From the NCBI GenBank assembly GCA_947359465.1, contig OX375883.1, forward strand, positions 88,034,911 to 88,098,910: DNA of 64,000 bases, read 5' to 3'. Shown in pieces: positions 40,301-48,507 of the stretch; positions within the stretch are counted from its first letter, which is position 1; every line of letters begins with the position of its first letter. The notes beneath the pieces were generated by a model. That model was not told the origin of the DNA. It saw only the letters and a list, made by a program, of their open reading frames with translations, and did not search any database. This stretch comes from Metellina segmentata (lineage: Eukaryota > Arthropoda > Arachnida > Araneae > Tetragnathidae). The position numbers and the translations under genes were made by a program.

Positions 40301-43300
40301 TTACTGTTCTGCTTTTATAAACGTAATATGTTACATGGGTTATGAAATTGTTAAAGAAAAATTTTTTTTTTTTAGAATCTGATCAGAAAGACCGAGAAAG
40401 GGACATGGGAATGGCAGAATTTGTGCCTCTCCATCCAACGAAACTGTCTTTCTTTGAGAAAATGTGGGAACTTCAGGTACACATTTTTTAGCTATATTCT
40501 GTTAGGAAAATTATGAATTGCTCAACTTTTATTTTTTCTGACTTACCTTCCCGCTTACGTATCGCTTTGCTTTAGTATGTATTTAAATACTATATGACCC
40601 AGCGTGTTTACTTTTTCCGACAGTCAAGGAGTTGAGTTGTATGCTCTACTCTTTGGGAAACTGTTAATTCGTTAGTTGAGATTGTAACAAGTTACGATAG
40701 CAACTTCACTGTTTTTCCTGATATGTGTTATAAAGTCTGGTTATAGTGATCTATACTTTTGGTCGAGTTGACAACTGTAATTGTGTAAATTTTATGTATC
40801 TGGGCTTATATTAATTGTGTGTATAAATGTGTGTTTGTACAACCCCAATTAGGGTTACTTTTTGAGTTGGCTCATTGAAGGTTTGACCTTGCCCCTCAAT
40901 TGTTATTATGTTCAATTCACTTTCTTTGAAATAAATATATTTTTTGGGACTTCGTTTTACTGTGACATTTAACTTCACTGCTACAATTCCCCTTCATTTC
41001 AAATTACGTATTTTGGTTTTTGCTTTATGTGTTAGCTACAACTGTTTTTATCCAAACCTTTATCATTGATTGTAATTTTGTATTTCAATAAAAAATTGAA
41101 ATCAATTTCATGTGCCACTTCTAGAACCTGTTTTTCTCTTAAAAATGAATGACTTTTCTAGGAAAGTTGAGTTTTCTTGTTAAAACATCTAAAATTGGAC
41201 TTTGAAAGCAAGTTTTATTTTGTGATATACTGTTTGATATTTTGAAATAGGCTTAGTAACTATCACATAGGAAATATACATTTTTTTCCATGTATTTCCA
41301 GTTAATATTTTGAATATCTACTCTTTCCTGGACCTACATTGACTGAACTTGTTCATGAAGTGACAAAACACAATGTGAGGAAAATGCAGATAAATAAATT
41401 GTTCGAGGATGAAACTTTGAATTTTTTTCATCCTATAATTTTTTTTAAACTTAACACAACAATAATATTTTACTAATGATTAAAACTTTGTGAAATAGGA
41501 TGAACCTATTTTTTTTTTGGGGGGGGGGCATTGGGATGGCATAAACAAGATGGGGATTATTCATAAAAGTGATGAGATAAACATGTTTTATTTTGTAAAC
41601 ATTTTGAACTTTAAATAATTGTACAATGACAGAACCCATAAAATAAAATTTTAGGTTGACCTAAAGGAGGCTGTACTTTATGATCCTACCATGAATCTAT
41701 CTTACAGCGAAGTAATATTACATAGCAAATTACAGTCTATTATTATACACACCTTTATGTGTGACCTGCTTTCTTCATAATACAGCCTAGAACACTCATT
41801 AAGTTGTGCATTCCTAATCATATTCAATGTTCACTATGATATGTACCGTAGAAAATTAAAATAAGCATAATTTATGTTTCTATGTTTCGAATTATTAATC
41901 CACTGTTTTGAATATGTCATCAAAGCAGTTCTCACTGCACATTATCTCACTTTTAACATTATGAGTGATCTGTCTCTTTCTACATTCCCCTTTTATTTAT
42001 GTTTTGTTCTTTGTACTCTTATTTTTGGGGAACTTGATTCTTGTGTCGGGCAAGTATTTTGTCATGTTATTTTACTTGCTGCTGTATGAGTTAATGTAAA
42101 TGATTCATGACTGCACTGCTTGATGAAATGTTTTTCTTTTTTAGTACAAAATGCTGACATCTAACAGTGAAAACATTCCCCATCACATTTACAGTTCTGA
42201 AGCCTTTGATTGGCTATTTTTAACTCGGGGCATTGCATATTGGATTAGCCCAGAAAGTAATGTAAGTTAGTGTGTGTTGAAGAAATTTTGAGTAAATAAT
42301 GGTTTAAACAGGGAAGGGTATATAACAAGATCAAAGATTTTTTTCAGTGTAATTTTAAAAAATATATAATTTATTTATCTTGTATATATATTATTATATT
42401 TACTAATATAAAAGGAAGTGTGTCTGCATGCATGTGTATGTTGTCTGAATGAATCTATAGGACTTACAGTAATGAAATTTGTGGCACACAGGTAGTCTTA
42501 TTTTGTGCAAAGCCCAAATTTAATCTAGAACATTTTTAATTTATTTATTGGCATTTATTTATTATTATTTTTTTAGAATAACAACAGTGTTGAGAGTTTA
42601 CAGATTCTAAATTAAATTTTCCTTTCATTTCCTGAGCACAAATGAAATTCCATGGAAACTAAACAAAAATACAACATTTTTACTGAGGTTTATAACTTTA
42701 TTTTTTAATCCAAGTTTCTATCTTCGTGGTCGTTAAAGATAGAGTGAAAATTTCAACAGATTTGAAATCAGCAGAAAATGTTACATCAGATCAATACCAT
42801 AAATGTGATTTTCTTTAAATAAATAATTGGAAATTTCATATTTTCGCAGCACAAATTTGGCTGTATTTGATGAAGATATTCATTACGACCGCAAAAAGAA
42901 CTATTTGAGGTTTTCTATCTTCGCGATCGGTAATGTTTTAATATCCGACTTCTGTAATGTCAATAAATGCATTCCAGTATTGGAAATAGATTTTTTAATT
43001 ATAAGCTTATATAAAAGTGTTTTTGGTTTGCTAACATGTTTCTTTTGAAGTTCTCTTCAGTGTTATTAATGAAACTCCTAGGAATATTAGGAGTTGCTAA
43101 GGCTTAATGGGTTTGCCCATTGCACTAGCAACCTGCGAGTTGTAGGCAAAGCCAAACCAACCTAGAAAATTGATTTCTGTTCTAAAACATTTGAAATTTT
43201 GGAAATTTAGTTTACATTGCTAAAAGCATTCCACTTCTGTTTTGTAATACCAGTAAGTTAAAAGGATAACTAATTATTTTCTATCATCTGCTTATAGATA

Positions 43301-46300
43301 TTTCTATGTTCTTTGCAAATAGTAATTTGCAATAAAAAAATAATAGTTTGCTTAGTAATTCTTATTATTAGTAGTAATTAGTATTCTCCTCCAATACTTT
43401 CTGTAAAATACTTTTTCAGTGAGAAAAGGTATTTACACCTTATTACCTCTTGAAATTCATCTCTGGAATTCATAAGACCTTCAAGAAGCAACCAATAGTG
43501 GCTTCTATCCTTCATTTAAAAGCGAATTTTTATTTGCAGAATGCAAAAAAAAAAAAAAATAAGCAATAAGGTTTATATAATATTTTTAGAGGGACACAAT
43601 TTTAAGTAGGATTATAGAAGAGCATATCCTCAAGATAGACATTCTTTTTCTCTGTCCTGTGCCTCTTTAACAGCTGTTAATAAACTGTAAAAATATCTAA
43701 CATGGTATTTTCGTATGTATTAATGCATATTTATACCCTTTTATATGACTACGTGAATTATGTATTTTATTGTTGCAGGCTCAAATACATTTACTGGGTA
43801 ACATAGCTACGTGGTATACTGCAACGTTTGCTATAGTTTCATACTCTGCTGTGTTTGTGTTTTATTTACTTCGTCGGCGGCGATGCTTTTATGATATTCC
43901 TGAAGGTAATTTATATATTTTTATCTATAACAGGGTGCCCTTGTTCCTTGAAAAATGCTAGCATTTGGTATAGTCCTTGAAAATTTCTCTAATTTAAAAA
44001 CTTTCACACAACTTCTAACTGCTGAAGTTGAGCATATTCCTTTAGTTTTATATTTTTATTACCTGAAATCTACGTAATATTGGCGATTTAGAGCATACAC
44101 TCATTAACTGACAAAATAAGATTTTTACATTACAGCTGTTTGAAAACTGTTTCATTGGGTCAAGAAATGAAAATCTTAAGTATTTTGATAGGCCGACCAA
44201 CCGGTATAGTGGTTAAGGTGTTAGCCTCTAGATCGGAAGGTCCCCAGTTCGAATCCGGGTTCAGGCATTGATGTTTGTAAGCGTATATCAGCTCAGGCGT
44301 TGCTTCGTCATCTGAACATGGTTCAAAATTACGAAATATAATTTGTTAGGGGCAATGATGGTCCTCCCACTGGGTGCTCCTTCACAAGTGGCCATCACTT
44401 CCAGCCTTGTAGTAGTCAATGACTTTTGATAGTATTATGAATCTTTTACTCATAATGCTTTGACAATGTATTTTTCATCATCATGAGAAAAGGCGCCTTC
44501 CAACCGGTCTGGTGGTTAAGGAGTTAGCCTCTAGATCGGAAGGTTCCTGGTTCGAATCCAGGCCAGTGCATGGATGTTTGTGAGCGTATGGTGTAGAAGC
44601 AACTGGTGCACCTTGAATCTGTCATGGCCGAAAGTCCTCGCTTTAGGTTGGTGTGAAAATTTGGAGAGTGGGGTGCCAGCTCAGGTGTTGTTTCTTCATC
44701 TGACCTTGGTTCAAAGTTACTCTGTGTTGTCCATGGTTCTTTCACTTAGGGGATTGATCCTGGACCGTCGTCAATATATCGCTGTGTTTCTCTAGTATGA
44801 TATTAATTAAAAAATTGCAATGAAAATAAGCATTTGGTGTCTGAAACATGTCAGTTAATGAGTTTCTGCTTAAGTCAATGTTATATTTCCTTGTTTTGAA
44901 ATATTTTTGCATTAAACTCAGCCTATGTTGTGTCAATTGAATTTAGTCTTGTAAAAATGAATGCTCATCATTAACAACGTAAAGTCTTTGAAAATTATTT
45001 TGAAAGTTCTTGAAAAATACTTAGAATATTTAGAAGAGTAGGAACTTTGCATAGGTAAATTTTAAAAGTTAGTTTGAATTATGTTTGTTTTTTGTTTTGC
45101 AGATTTGTGGAACAAATTTTGTGCAACTGGTAAAATCTGTTTATTTGGGTATCTGCTGCACTTTATTCCTTACTTTTTTGTTGATCACGTGTTGTTCCTG
45201 CATCACTACTTGCCAGCATATTTTTTTAAGTTGCTACTGTTGGTTACATTTGTTGAACACATCAGCTTTGTAGTTTGGTAAGCATGCTTTTTTGGTATAG
45301 TATTCCTGCGCCAAACAAAATGGCGAAATATGCTAATTTTATCTTCCAATGCTGTCGCTTGATACATGCTGTGTATATAAATATATGTTCATTAATGTAC
45401 ATGGCCTAGAAATCAATATTTCAGGGTGGTAACAGAACCTGAAAATCAGAGAATTCTCATAAAACTTTTTAATTCTAGAGAAATCAGAGAAATTTTTCAA
45501 ATTTCTCAAAAATTAGCCAAATTTTGATAATTTAAACGTCAAGTATTATCGTTTGTGCTATTTAGAGATGTGGTATTATGAGTACTTTTGAAAATTGAAT
45601 GAATCGTATTTGCTAAAATTGTAATTCAAATAAAGAAAACTGGCGTCAGAATTTTTGAAAACCGTTGCTGACGGTTTTTTACACAGCTGCAGCGTTTTGG
45701 AACCTTGAGGCCTGCAATACAACTTGTGGTATACAATTTTAAATTTGTGTAACTAATGATGTTTTTGCAGGGCATTAAATCAATATTTTTTGCTTGCAAT
45801 TACATTTTTGTAGAATTTTTTATGCATTTTTGCATTTGATTTCGATGTATAGTATGATATTGTAGGATCACAGATATAATGAGTTCATAATCAAAATATT
45901 TTGTAATTTTTCACTCGTTTTTTTTCAATTGCCATTGTACGAGTTACATTAAGGGTGTTCCAACCCAAACAATAACAATTAAAATATCTGAACAAAAAAA
46001 TCACATTGCGTTGGCGTGGAAGTTTGGTGAGTGGGGTGCCAGCTCAGGTGTTGCTTCGTCATCTGACCGTGGTTCAAAATTACGAGGTGTCGTCCTCGAT
46101 CGTTCCCTTAAGGGACTGATCCCGGACCGTCGTCAATAGCCCGTTGTGTTGCTCTAGTACGATGTTAACTAAAGTTACCATTACCTGAACAGAATTAATA
46201 CCCCATCTGACCTTAAATATTATAAATGTATGGATACTGTATATTGATACCAATCACGGATCACAACATTAATTAAGGGAATTGTAAAATCAGGGAAATT

Positions 46301-48507
46301 TTTGTGACACTATCAGGGAAATTTTTTCTGGGGATTTTGTTGCCACCCTTTATTATTTGTTTTATTTTTGAATGTAACATCAGATATAAACAATTTAAAA
46401 TTGACAGTTACGGGATTCATTCACCAATTTTACTGCTTAGTTTATGTGGGTGATTTGAGCTATGGAGCTACGTAATACGGCTGAAACTACACTGATTAGC
46501 TTGCCATTCTTATGAAATTCTTCAGCAATCTGACTACAAAAAGCAATAAAAGAAAACTGGAACATAGAAATCAGTGCTGGAAAGAAAATTTGAGAAAAAC
46601 AAGTTAAACGTCAAAATATACTGAATCGCCTTTAGACAACAGAATGGGGTGAAATTAAAGTAAATATTCGTAATCTAACTGTGGTAAAATGAAAGATTAA
46701 AAATTAATACCAGCAAGAAGATGAGAAACGACCCTTTGCCTTAAATAGAGATTAACAATTAATAAACTTTAGCGCAAATGCTATGATGATCTGCTAGTCT
46801 CTACTAAGGAAGTGTTTGTCTGTTTCTTGCTGCAAAATCCTGACAATTCTATGGCACTTACAGCAATGAGATTTGGTACACAGGTAGTCCAAATTGTTTG
46901 CAATTTTTGGGTCACGACGAATTTTAAAAGTCAATCTAGAAGATTTTTAAATGAATTTAATAGTTTTATTCTCCATCGGTTTTTCAACGTCTTTCTTCCG
47001 CGAACGAAGAAACATTAGAATCTAGACTTTCCTACCCACGTGGTTTTGACGTCAGCCTTTGGATCTATGCCAAGTTTTTTTTTTATTGCGGAGGTCCGCG
47101 GAGAAAGTTATTGTTTCCGTTTTGATTTTGCGCTGAGGATAGATTTTCCAACTAGACGATAAAAACCTCAGAATGTACTCTTTCTTACGGTACTATTATT
47201 TTTGAAATCGGTTAATAATTAAATTGGATGCGATCAAAAGTTGGTCATACAAAATTCGGAATCTTTGGATATTTTCTCTACTTTTTGTTACAACCGTTAA
47301 CTAAAACTGTCATATCTATGTCGTATTACTATTAGTTTTTTATTTTGAAAATAGCGCAGTATACCTCATACTGTACTCTTTCTTATGGTACCATTATTTT
47401 TAAAATTGGTTCATAAATAAATTCGATGCAATCAAAAGTTGGTGACACAAATTTCGTATTTTTTATTTTGCGGAGCATTGTATTCGCGGAGGGTTGTATT
47501 TTTGACTATCGGGTTTGCCAGATATCAAATTTATCGTAGCAACAATTGCCATAAAAACGATTTCTTTTTATTTGGCAAGGAAAAAGGCTCGCTTTTTTCT
47601 CTCTGTTTTCAGACGGTTTACCGAGAAAGTACAAAGTATACATCGTAAAGTTTGGAGATTAACAGGGTTTACTTAAAATTGTACAGGGAACAAGATGCAG
47701 AAGATTTTTTACTCATGTGGCTATTAGTTTAGGGTGCATTAAGTGTTAAAGTAAAAAAGAGTGAAATCACTTGCGTAAGAGGTATTGGTTTGCGAAGCAA
47801 ATCAAACGGGATTGTGTAGCAATCCCAGGGGGTCCGCGTGCGTAAGCGAGCAGGTGGCGAAGCCCTCACTGTGGACGTCATGGACTGTAAAGTGAAATCA
47901 GGATAATACAAATTATTCAGATAGTTTCATGGTAGATTAAAAATTTCAACGGATTTGAAATCTGGAAAATTTTACACCAGATTATTAACTCACATCACGG
48001 GCTAGCCACTCAGTGGCTAGTGTTATATATTTGATCAGACCTTGTGTTTTACTACAGCAAAATTATGAACAAATGTTTTTTAAATATTGGGCTTGAAACG
48101 GAAATTAAAGATACATTACTATGAAGTTAAATTGACTGCTATAGTTTAAAATGTTCTTTGGCCTTTTTAAATTTTTCGAGGATGAATTTTATTCTTTAAG
48201 AGTAATCTGTTATTACTTGTGTATCAATAGTACATTGAATTCATGTTTATCTTAAATATGAATTTTTATTTGTGTTGCTAAGTAGTATTAATAATTTTTT
48301 TCTATTTTCAGTCTTGTTAAGAACACACAGCTTCAACAGATTCTTAGATATCTGTTCTTAACTATTGTTGCTGTTTGGTTTGGAGTCGTTCTGTATACTT
48401 TTGAAACTTTTATTGTCTTTTGTTATGGGACATATCCACTTAGAGCCGAACAAGTCCTACAGCTGAAATGGAAAGATACATGGGATTTCATTATTCATGT
48501 TGCATGA
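16080..48507 (+). CDS. POMT1: Protein O-mannosyltransferase 1 (POMT1), 20 coding exons
   Basis: The ER-membrane enzyme transfers mannose from dolichyl-phosphate mannose to Ser/Thr and acts with POMT2. The exons are 16080-16313, 19440-19621, 21691-21794, 24098-24148, 25861-26007, 27625-27730, 31683-31748, 31858-31951, 33381-33536, 35205-35366, 36147-36205, 36301-36393, 37741-37837, 38431-38523, 39129-39243, 40376-40476, 42145-42261, 43779-43905, 45103-45277 and 48312-48507. All introns are GT-AG and the phases agree, giving 2475 nt and 824 residues. The catalytic loop holds FDELHYGKF (Asp141, Glu142) and [22 protein letters not shown] and [19 protein letters not shown] match POMT1 rather than POMT2. 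A MIR region covers about 381-590 ([36 protein letters not shown]). The C-terminal membrane block includes YLLRRRR and ends in [10 protein letters not shown]. The first 78 residues are a polar extension and there is no frameshift. The Drosophila orthologue is rotated abdomen. Confidence 0.96.
18641..19135 (-). mobile_element. Helitron-like nonautonomous element, 3' end at 18641
   Basis: The minus strand carries three consecutive hairpins: GGTTCGCGCAGCGAACC, GAGGACTGCAAAGCAATCCTC, and a stem pairing GGGGG with CCCCC around AACAAGCGTTAGCGAG. They end in CTAGT next to A. Hairpins followed by CTAG and insertion at an AT-type site are typical of Helitron 3' ends. The 5' boundary is not defined. 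A 146-codon open frame covers most of it but matches nothing I recognise. Two histone-type stem-loop sequences lie at 19028-19075. Confidence 0.5.
19028..19075 (-). other. Two tandem histone 3'-end stem-loop-like sequences
   Basis: On the minus strand GGATCTTTTCAGGGCC is followed, after a short AT-rich spacer, by GGTCCTTTTCAGGGCC. The second has the 6-bp stem and UUUC loop layout of metazoan replication-dependent histone mRNA stem-loops (model GGCYCU-UUUC-AGRGCC), with one G-U pair. The first is less well paired. I see no histone coding sequence next to them. Confidence 0.5.
19765..19972 (+). repeat. SINE-B copy in POMT1 intron 2
   Basis: A B-box-like GGTTCGATTCCTG is followed by the body CTCCCTGGGTGTATATCTCT and TGCCAGTAAAACTTTC. 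The tail is CATGGCCAAATATG, then CCTTGTGCCATAAAACCCC and AAAACCAACC. The same body and tail recur in several other places, so this is a second dispersed SINE family. Confidence 0.65.
20643..20982 (+). mobile_element. Degenerate hAT-type nonautonomous element
   Basis: The left end CAGTGGTACCCAGCCTG and the right end AAAAAGGTTGGGAACCTCT are inverted versions of the widespread hAT terminus CAGTGGTTCCCAACC. No clean 8-bp target duplication remains and no transposase is encoded. It lies in POMT1 intron 2. Confidence 0.5.
21985..22385 (-). mobile_element. Non-LTR retrotransposon C-terminal fragment
   Basis: A minus-strand open frame (22362-21991) encodes [20 protein letters not shown], then SPICPLC, then [11 protein letters not shown], and ends in [12 protein letters not shown]. 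This matches the Cys-His tail that follows the RNase H domain in many arthropod Jockey-like polyproteins. The element is 5' truncated inside POMT1 intron 3 and lies antisense to the gene. The strand-specific open frame and less AT-rich composition suggest a fairly recent insertion. Confidence 0.72.
24098..24148 (+). CDS. POMT1: POMT1 51-nt exon 4
   Basis: This is a short exon with acceptor TTGTTGCAG and donor A|GTAAGT. It encodes [17 protein letters not shown] in the lumenal loop after the HPPLGK motif. Its phases (two bases in, one base out) match exons 3 and 5 exactly. Gene finders often miss exons of this size, and skipping it would delete 17 residues without shifting the frame. Confidence 0.93.
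24190..24345 (+). repeat. SINE-B-related tail fragment in POMT1 intron 4
   Basis: The text CTACTTTTTGCTTTTTTCC, then TGTCTGGTGTTTGGCAAAAT, then CCTTGTGCCCTAAATTCC and AAAACCAACC is the downstream half of the second SINE family. A related segment lies at about 28170-28275 in intron 6. Confidence 0.5.
27116..27366 (-). mobile_element. 251-bp hAT-type MITE with exact 8-bp target duplication
   Basis: The right terminus read on the minus strand is CAGTGTTTTTCAACTGCTGG. The left terminus TGTTGGTTCTCGGCTTTTG is a decayed version of the same TIR. GTTTAAGT flanks both sides (27108-27115 and 27367-27374). An 8-bp duplication is the hAT hallmark. It lies in POMT1 intron 5 and has no coding capacity. 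Confidence 0.78.
29085..29262 (+). repeat. Partial SINE-B copy in POMT1 intron 6
   Basis: The body-like segment GGTGTATATGGCTTCACAG and the tail CATGGTTAAATATGGCCC, TTGCACCATAAAACCCC and AAAACCAACCC match the second SINE family. A further isolated tail copy lies at about 29408-29462. Confidence 0.55.
29483..30049 (+). mobile_element. 567-bp hAT-like MITE in POMT1 intron 6
   Basis: The termini AGGGTTCCCATGTGTCAGGG and, inverted, AGGGTTCCCTCTCTATTTC begin with the same nine bases. The flanks ATTACTGC (29475-29482) and ATTACTGT (30050-30057) are an 8-bp duplication with one mismatch. The interior repeats phrases such as CAGGGAAA and ACCTGGAAAA. No transposase is present. Confidence 0.6.
30109..30312 (+). 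repeat. SINE-B copy with tRNA-like head in POMT1 intron 6
   Basis: The head GTTGTGACTCAGTGGGTTTC and GCACTAGCAACC resembles a tRNA A-box region, and GATCGAATCATCC sits at the B-box position. The body and the tail (CATGGCCAAATATTGGCCC, AAAACACAACC) match the other SINE-B copies. This is the fullest copy in the window. Confidence 0.6.
30470..31600 (+). other. POMT1 intron 6 remainder, unclassified
   Basis: This segment includes a 95-codon open frame at 31021-31308 that matches nothing I know. Phrases like AAAATCCGGAATCC and ATCCGGACTTGGGG near 31150 and 31510 hint at decayed repeats. I cannot assign a family. Confidence 0.3.
32311..32465. repeat. Tandem repeat of about 60 bp, 2.5 units
   Basis: ACTTTCAAGGTACAA, then TGTACTTGCCATAGTC and TAAATTCTTTCTTGGC, starts at 32311 and recurs from 32374. 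A partial third unit starts near 32432 and ends with TTGCCATAGTCTAA. It directly adjoins a minus-strand non-LTR fragment, so it is probably that element's repeated 3' UTR. Confidence 0.7.
32459..32665 (-). mobile_element. Second non-LTR C-terminal fragment in POMT1 intron 8
   Basis: The minus-strand frame reads [16 protein letters not shown], then [17 protein letters not shown]. It shares CFRLLT.HDY and the HL..C spacing with the fragment at 21985-22385, so the two come from related Jockey-like elements. One Cys of the usual CPLC pair is lost (LLCEL), so the copy is decayed. Confidence 0.6.
35565..35792 (+). mobile_element. Helitron-like 3' end in POMT1 intron 10
   Basis: Three hairpins occur in the same order as in the 18641 element. 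They are a GGTGTGCAAAGCAAACC-type stem, GGGATTGCGTAGCAATCCC, and GGCGAGCTTAAGCGAGC inside a G-run/C-run pair. A terminal CCCTAGT follows at 35786-35792. Upstream, GACGTCATGGAC and ATCAGGATTATACGAATTAT are shared with the copy near 47.8 kb. Confidence 0.5.
36517..37422 (+). mobile_element. 906-bp TTAA-flanked nonautonomous element (piggyBac-like)
   Basis: Termini GGGCGCCGGGAAGTCA and, inverted, GGGCACTGGAAATCCA are flanked by TTAA on both sides (36513-36516 and 37423-37426). A TTAA duplication with imperfect inverted termini suggests a piggyBac-type MITE. The interior has no transposase. It lies in POMT1 intron 12. Confidence 0.5.
42393..43020 (+). mobile_element. Helitron-like 5' segment in POMT1 intron 17
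   Basis: TTTACTAATATAAAAGGAAGTGTGTCTGCATGCATG is the kind of leader seen at the 5' end of many arthropod Helitron copies. The following text (ACTTACAGTAATGAAATTTG, GGCACACAGGTAGTC) is paralogous to 46855-46890 in intron 19. Here the element is decayed and no 3' terminus is obvious. The 73-codon open frame at 42827 lies within it. Confidence 0.4.
44191..44340 (+). repeat. SINE-A copy, internally deleted, POMT1 intron 18
   Basis: An intact tRNA-like head (ACCGGTATAGTGGTTAAGG, GTTAGCCTCTAGATCGGAAG, then B box AGTTCGAATCCGGG) joins directly to the body at GCTCAGGCGTTGCTTCGTC. About 100 bp of the usual body is missing. Confidence 0.75.
44491..44818 (+). repeat. SINE-A copy, near full length, POMT1 intron 18
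   Basis: The head CAACCGGTCTGGTGGTTAAG with B box GGTTCGAATCCAGG is followed by the full body. It ends TTGATCCTGGACCGTCGTC, CTCTAGTATGATATTAATT. It is the longest copy and a good reference for the family. The open frames on both strands here are SINE artefacts. Confidence 0.82.
45423..46350 (+). mobile_element. Inverted-terminus element in POMT1 intron 19, holding a SINE-A piece
   Basis: Left end AGGGTGGTAACAGAACC and inverted right end AGGGTGGCAACAAAATCC share most positions. The interior is rich in ATCAGAGAAATTTTT and ATCAGGGAAATTTTT phrases near the two ends. No exact target duplication is clear. A 3' SINE-A fragment sits inside at about 46008-46188. Confidence 0.5.
46008..46188 (+). repeat. 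SINE-A 3' fragment
   Basis: GCGTTGGCGTGGAAGTTTGG, CTTCGTCATCTGACCGTGG, and the closing CTCTAGTACGATGTTAACT with ACCATTACC match the family body and tail. The tRNA head is absent. Confidence 0.75.
46795..48021 (+). mobile_element. Helitron-like element in POMT1 intron 19
   Basis: The segment begins near TCTCTACTAAGGAAGTGTTTG. It contains the 42.4-kb paralogous text and the 35.6-kb paralogous text (hairpins near 47788-47850, then GACGTCATGGAC). It ends with a palindromic GGCTAGCCACTCAGTGGCTAG followed by T at 48001-48021. A 3'-terminal hairpin closing on CTAG fits Helitron structure. It has no Rep/helicase coding, so it is nonautonomous. It lies about 290 bp upstream of POMT1's last exon. Confidence 0.45.

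Noticed and set aside
44195..44275. Possible tRNA gene (A and B boxes)
   Set aside because: The head continues into a SINE body and lacks a complete cloverleaf with acceptor pairing. It is a tRNA-derived repeat.
44524..44795. Overlapping open frames on both strands near 44.6 kb, and the similar one at 58259-58555
   Set aside because: They are frames of the SINE-A consensus. The same peptides recur wherever the repeat occurs.
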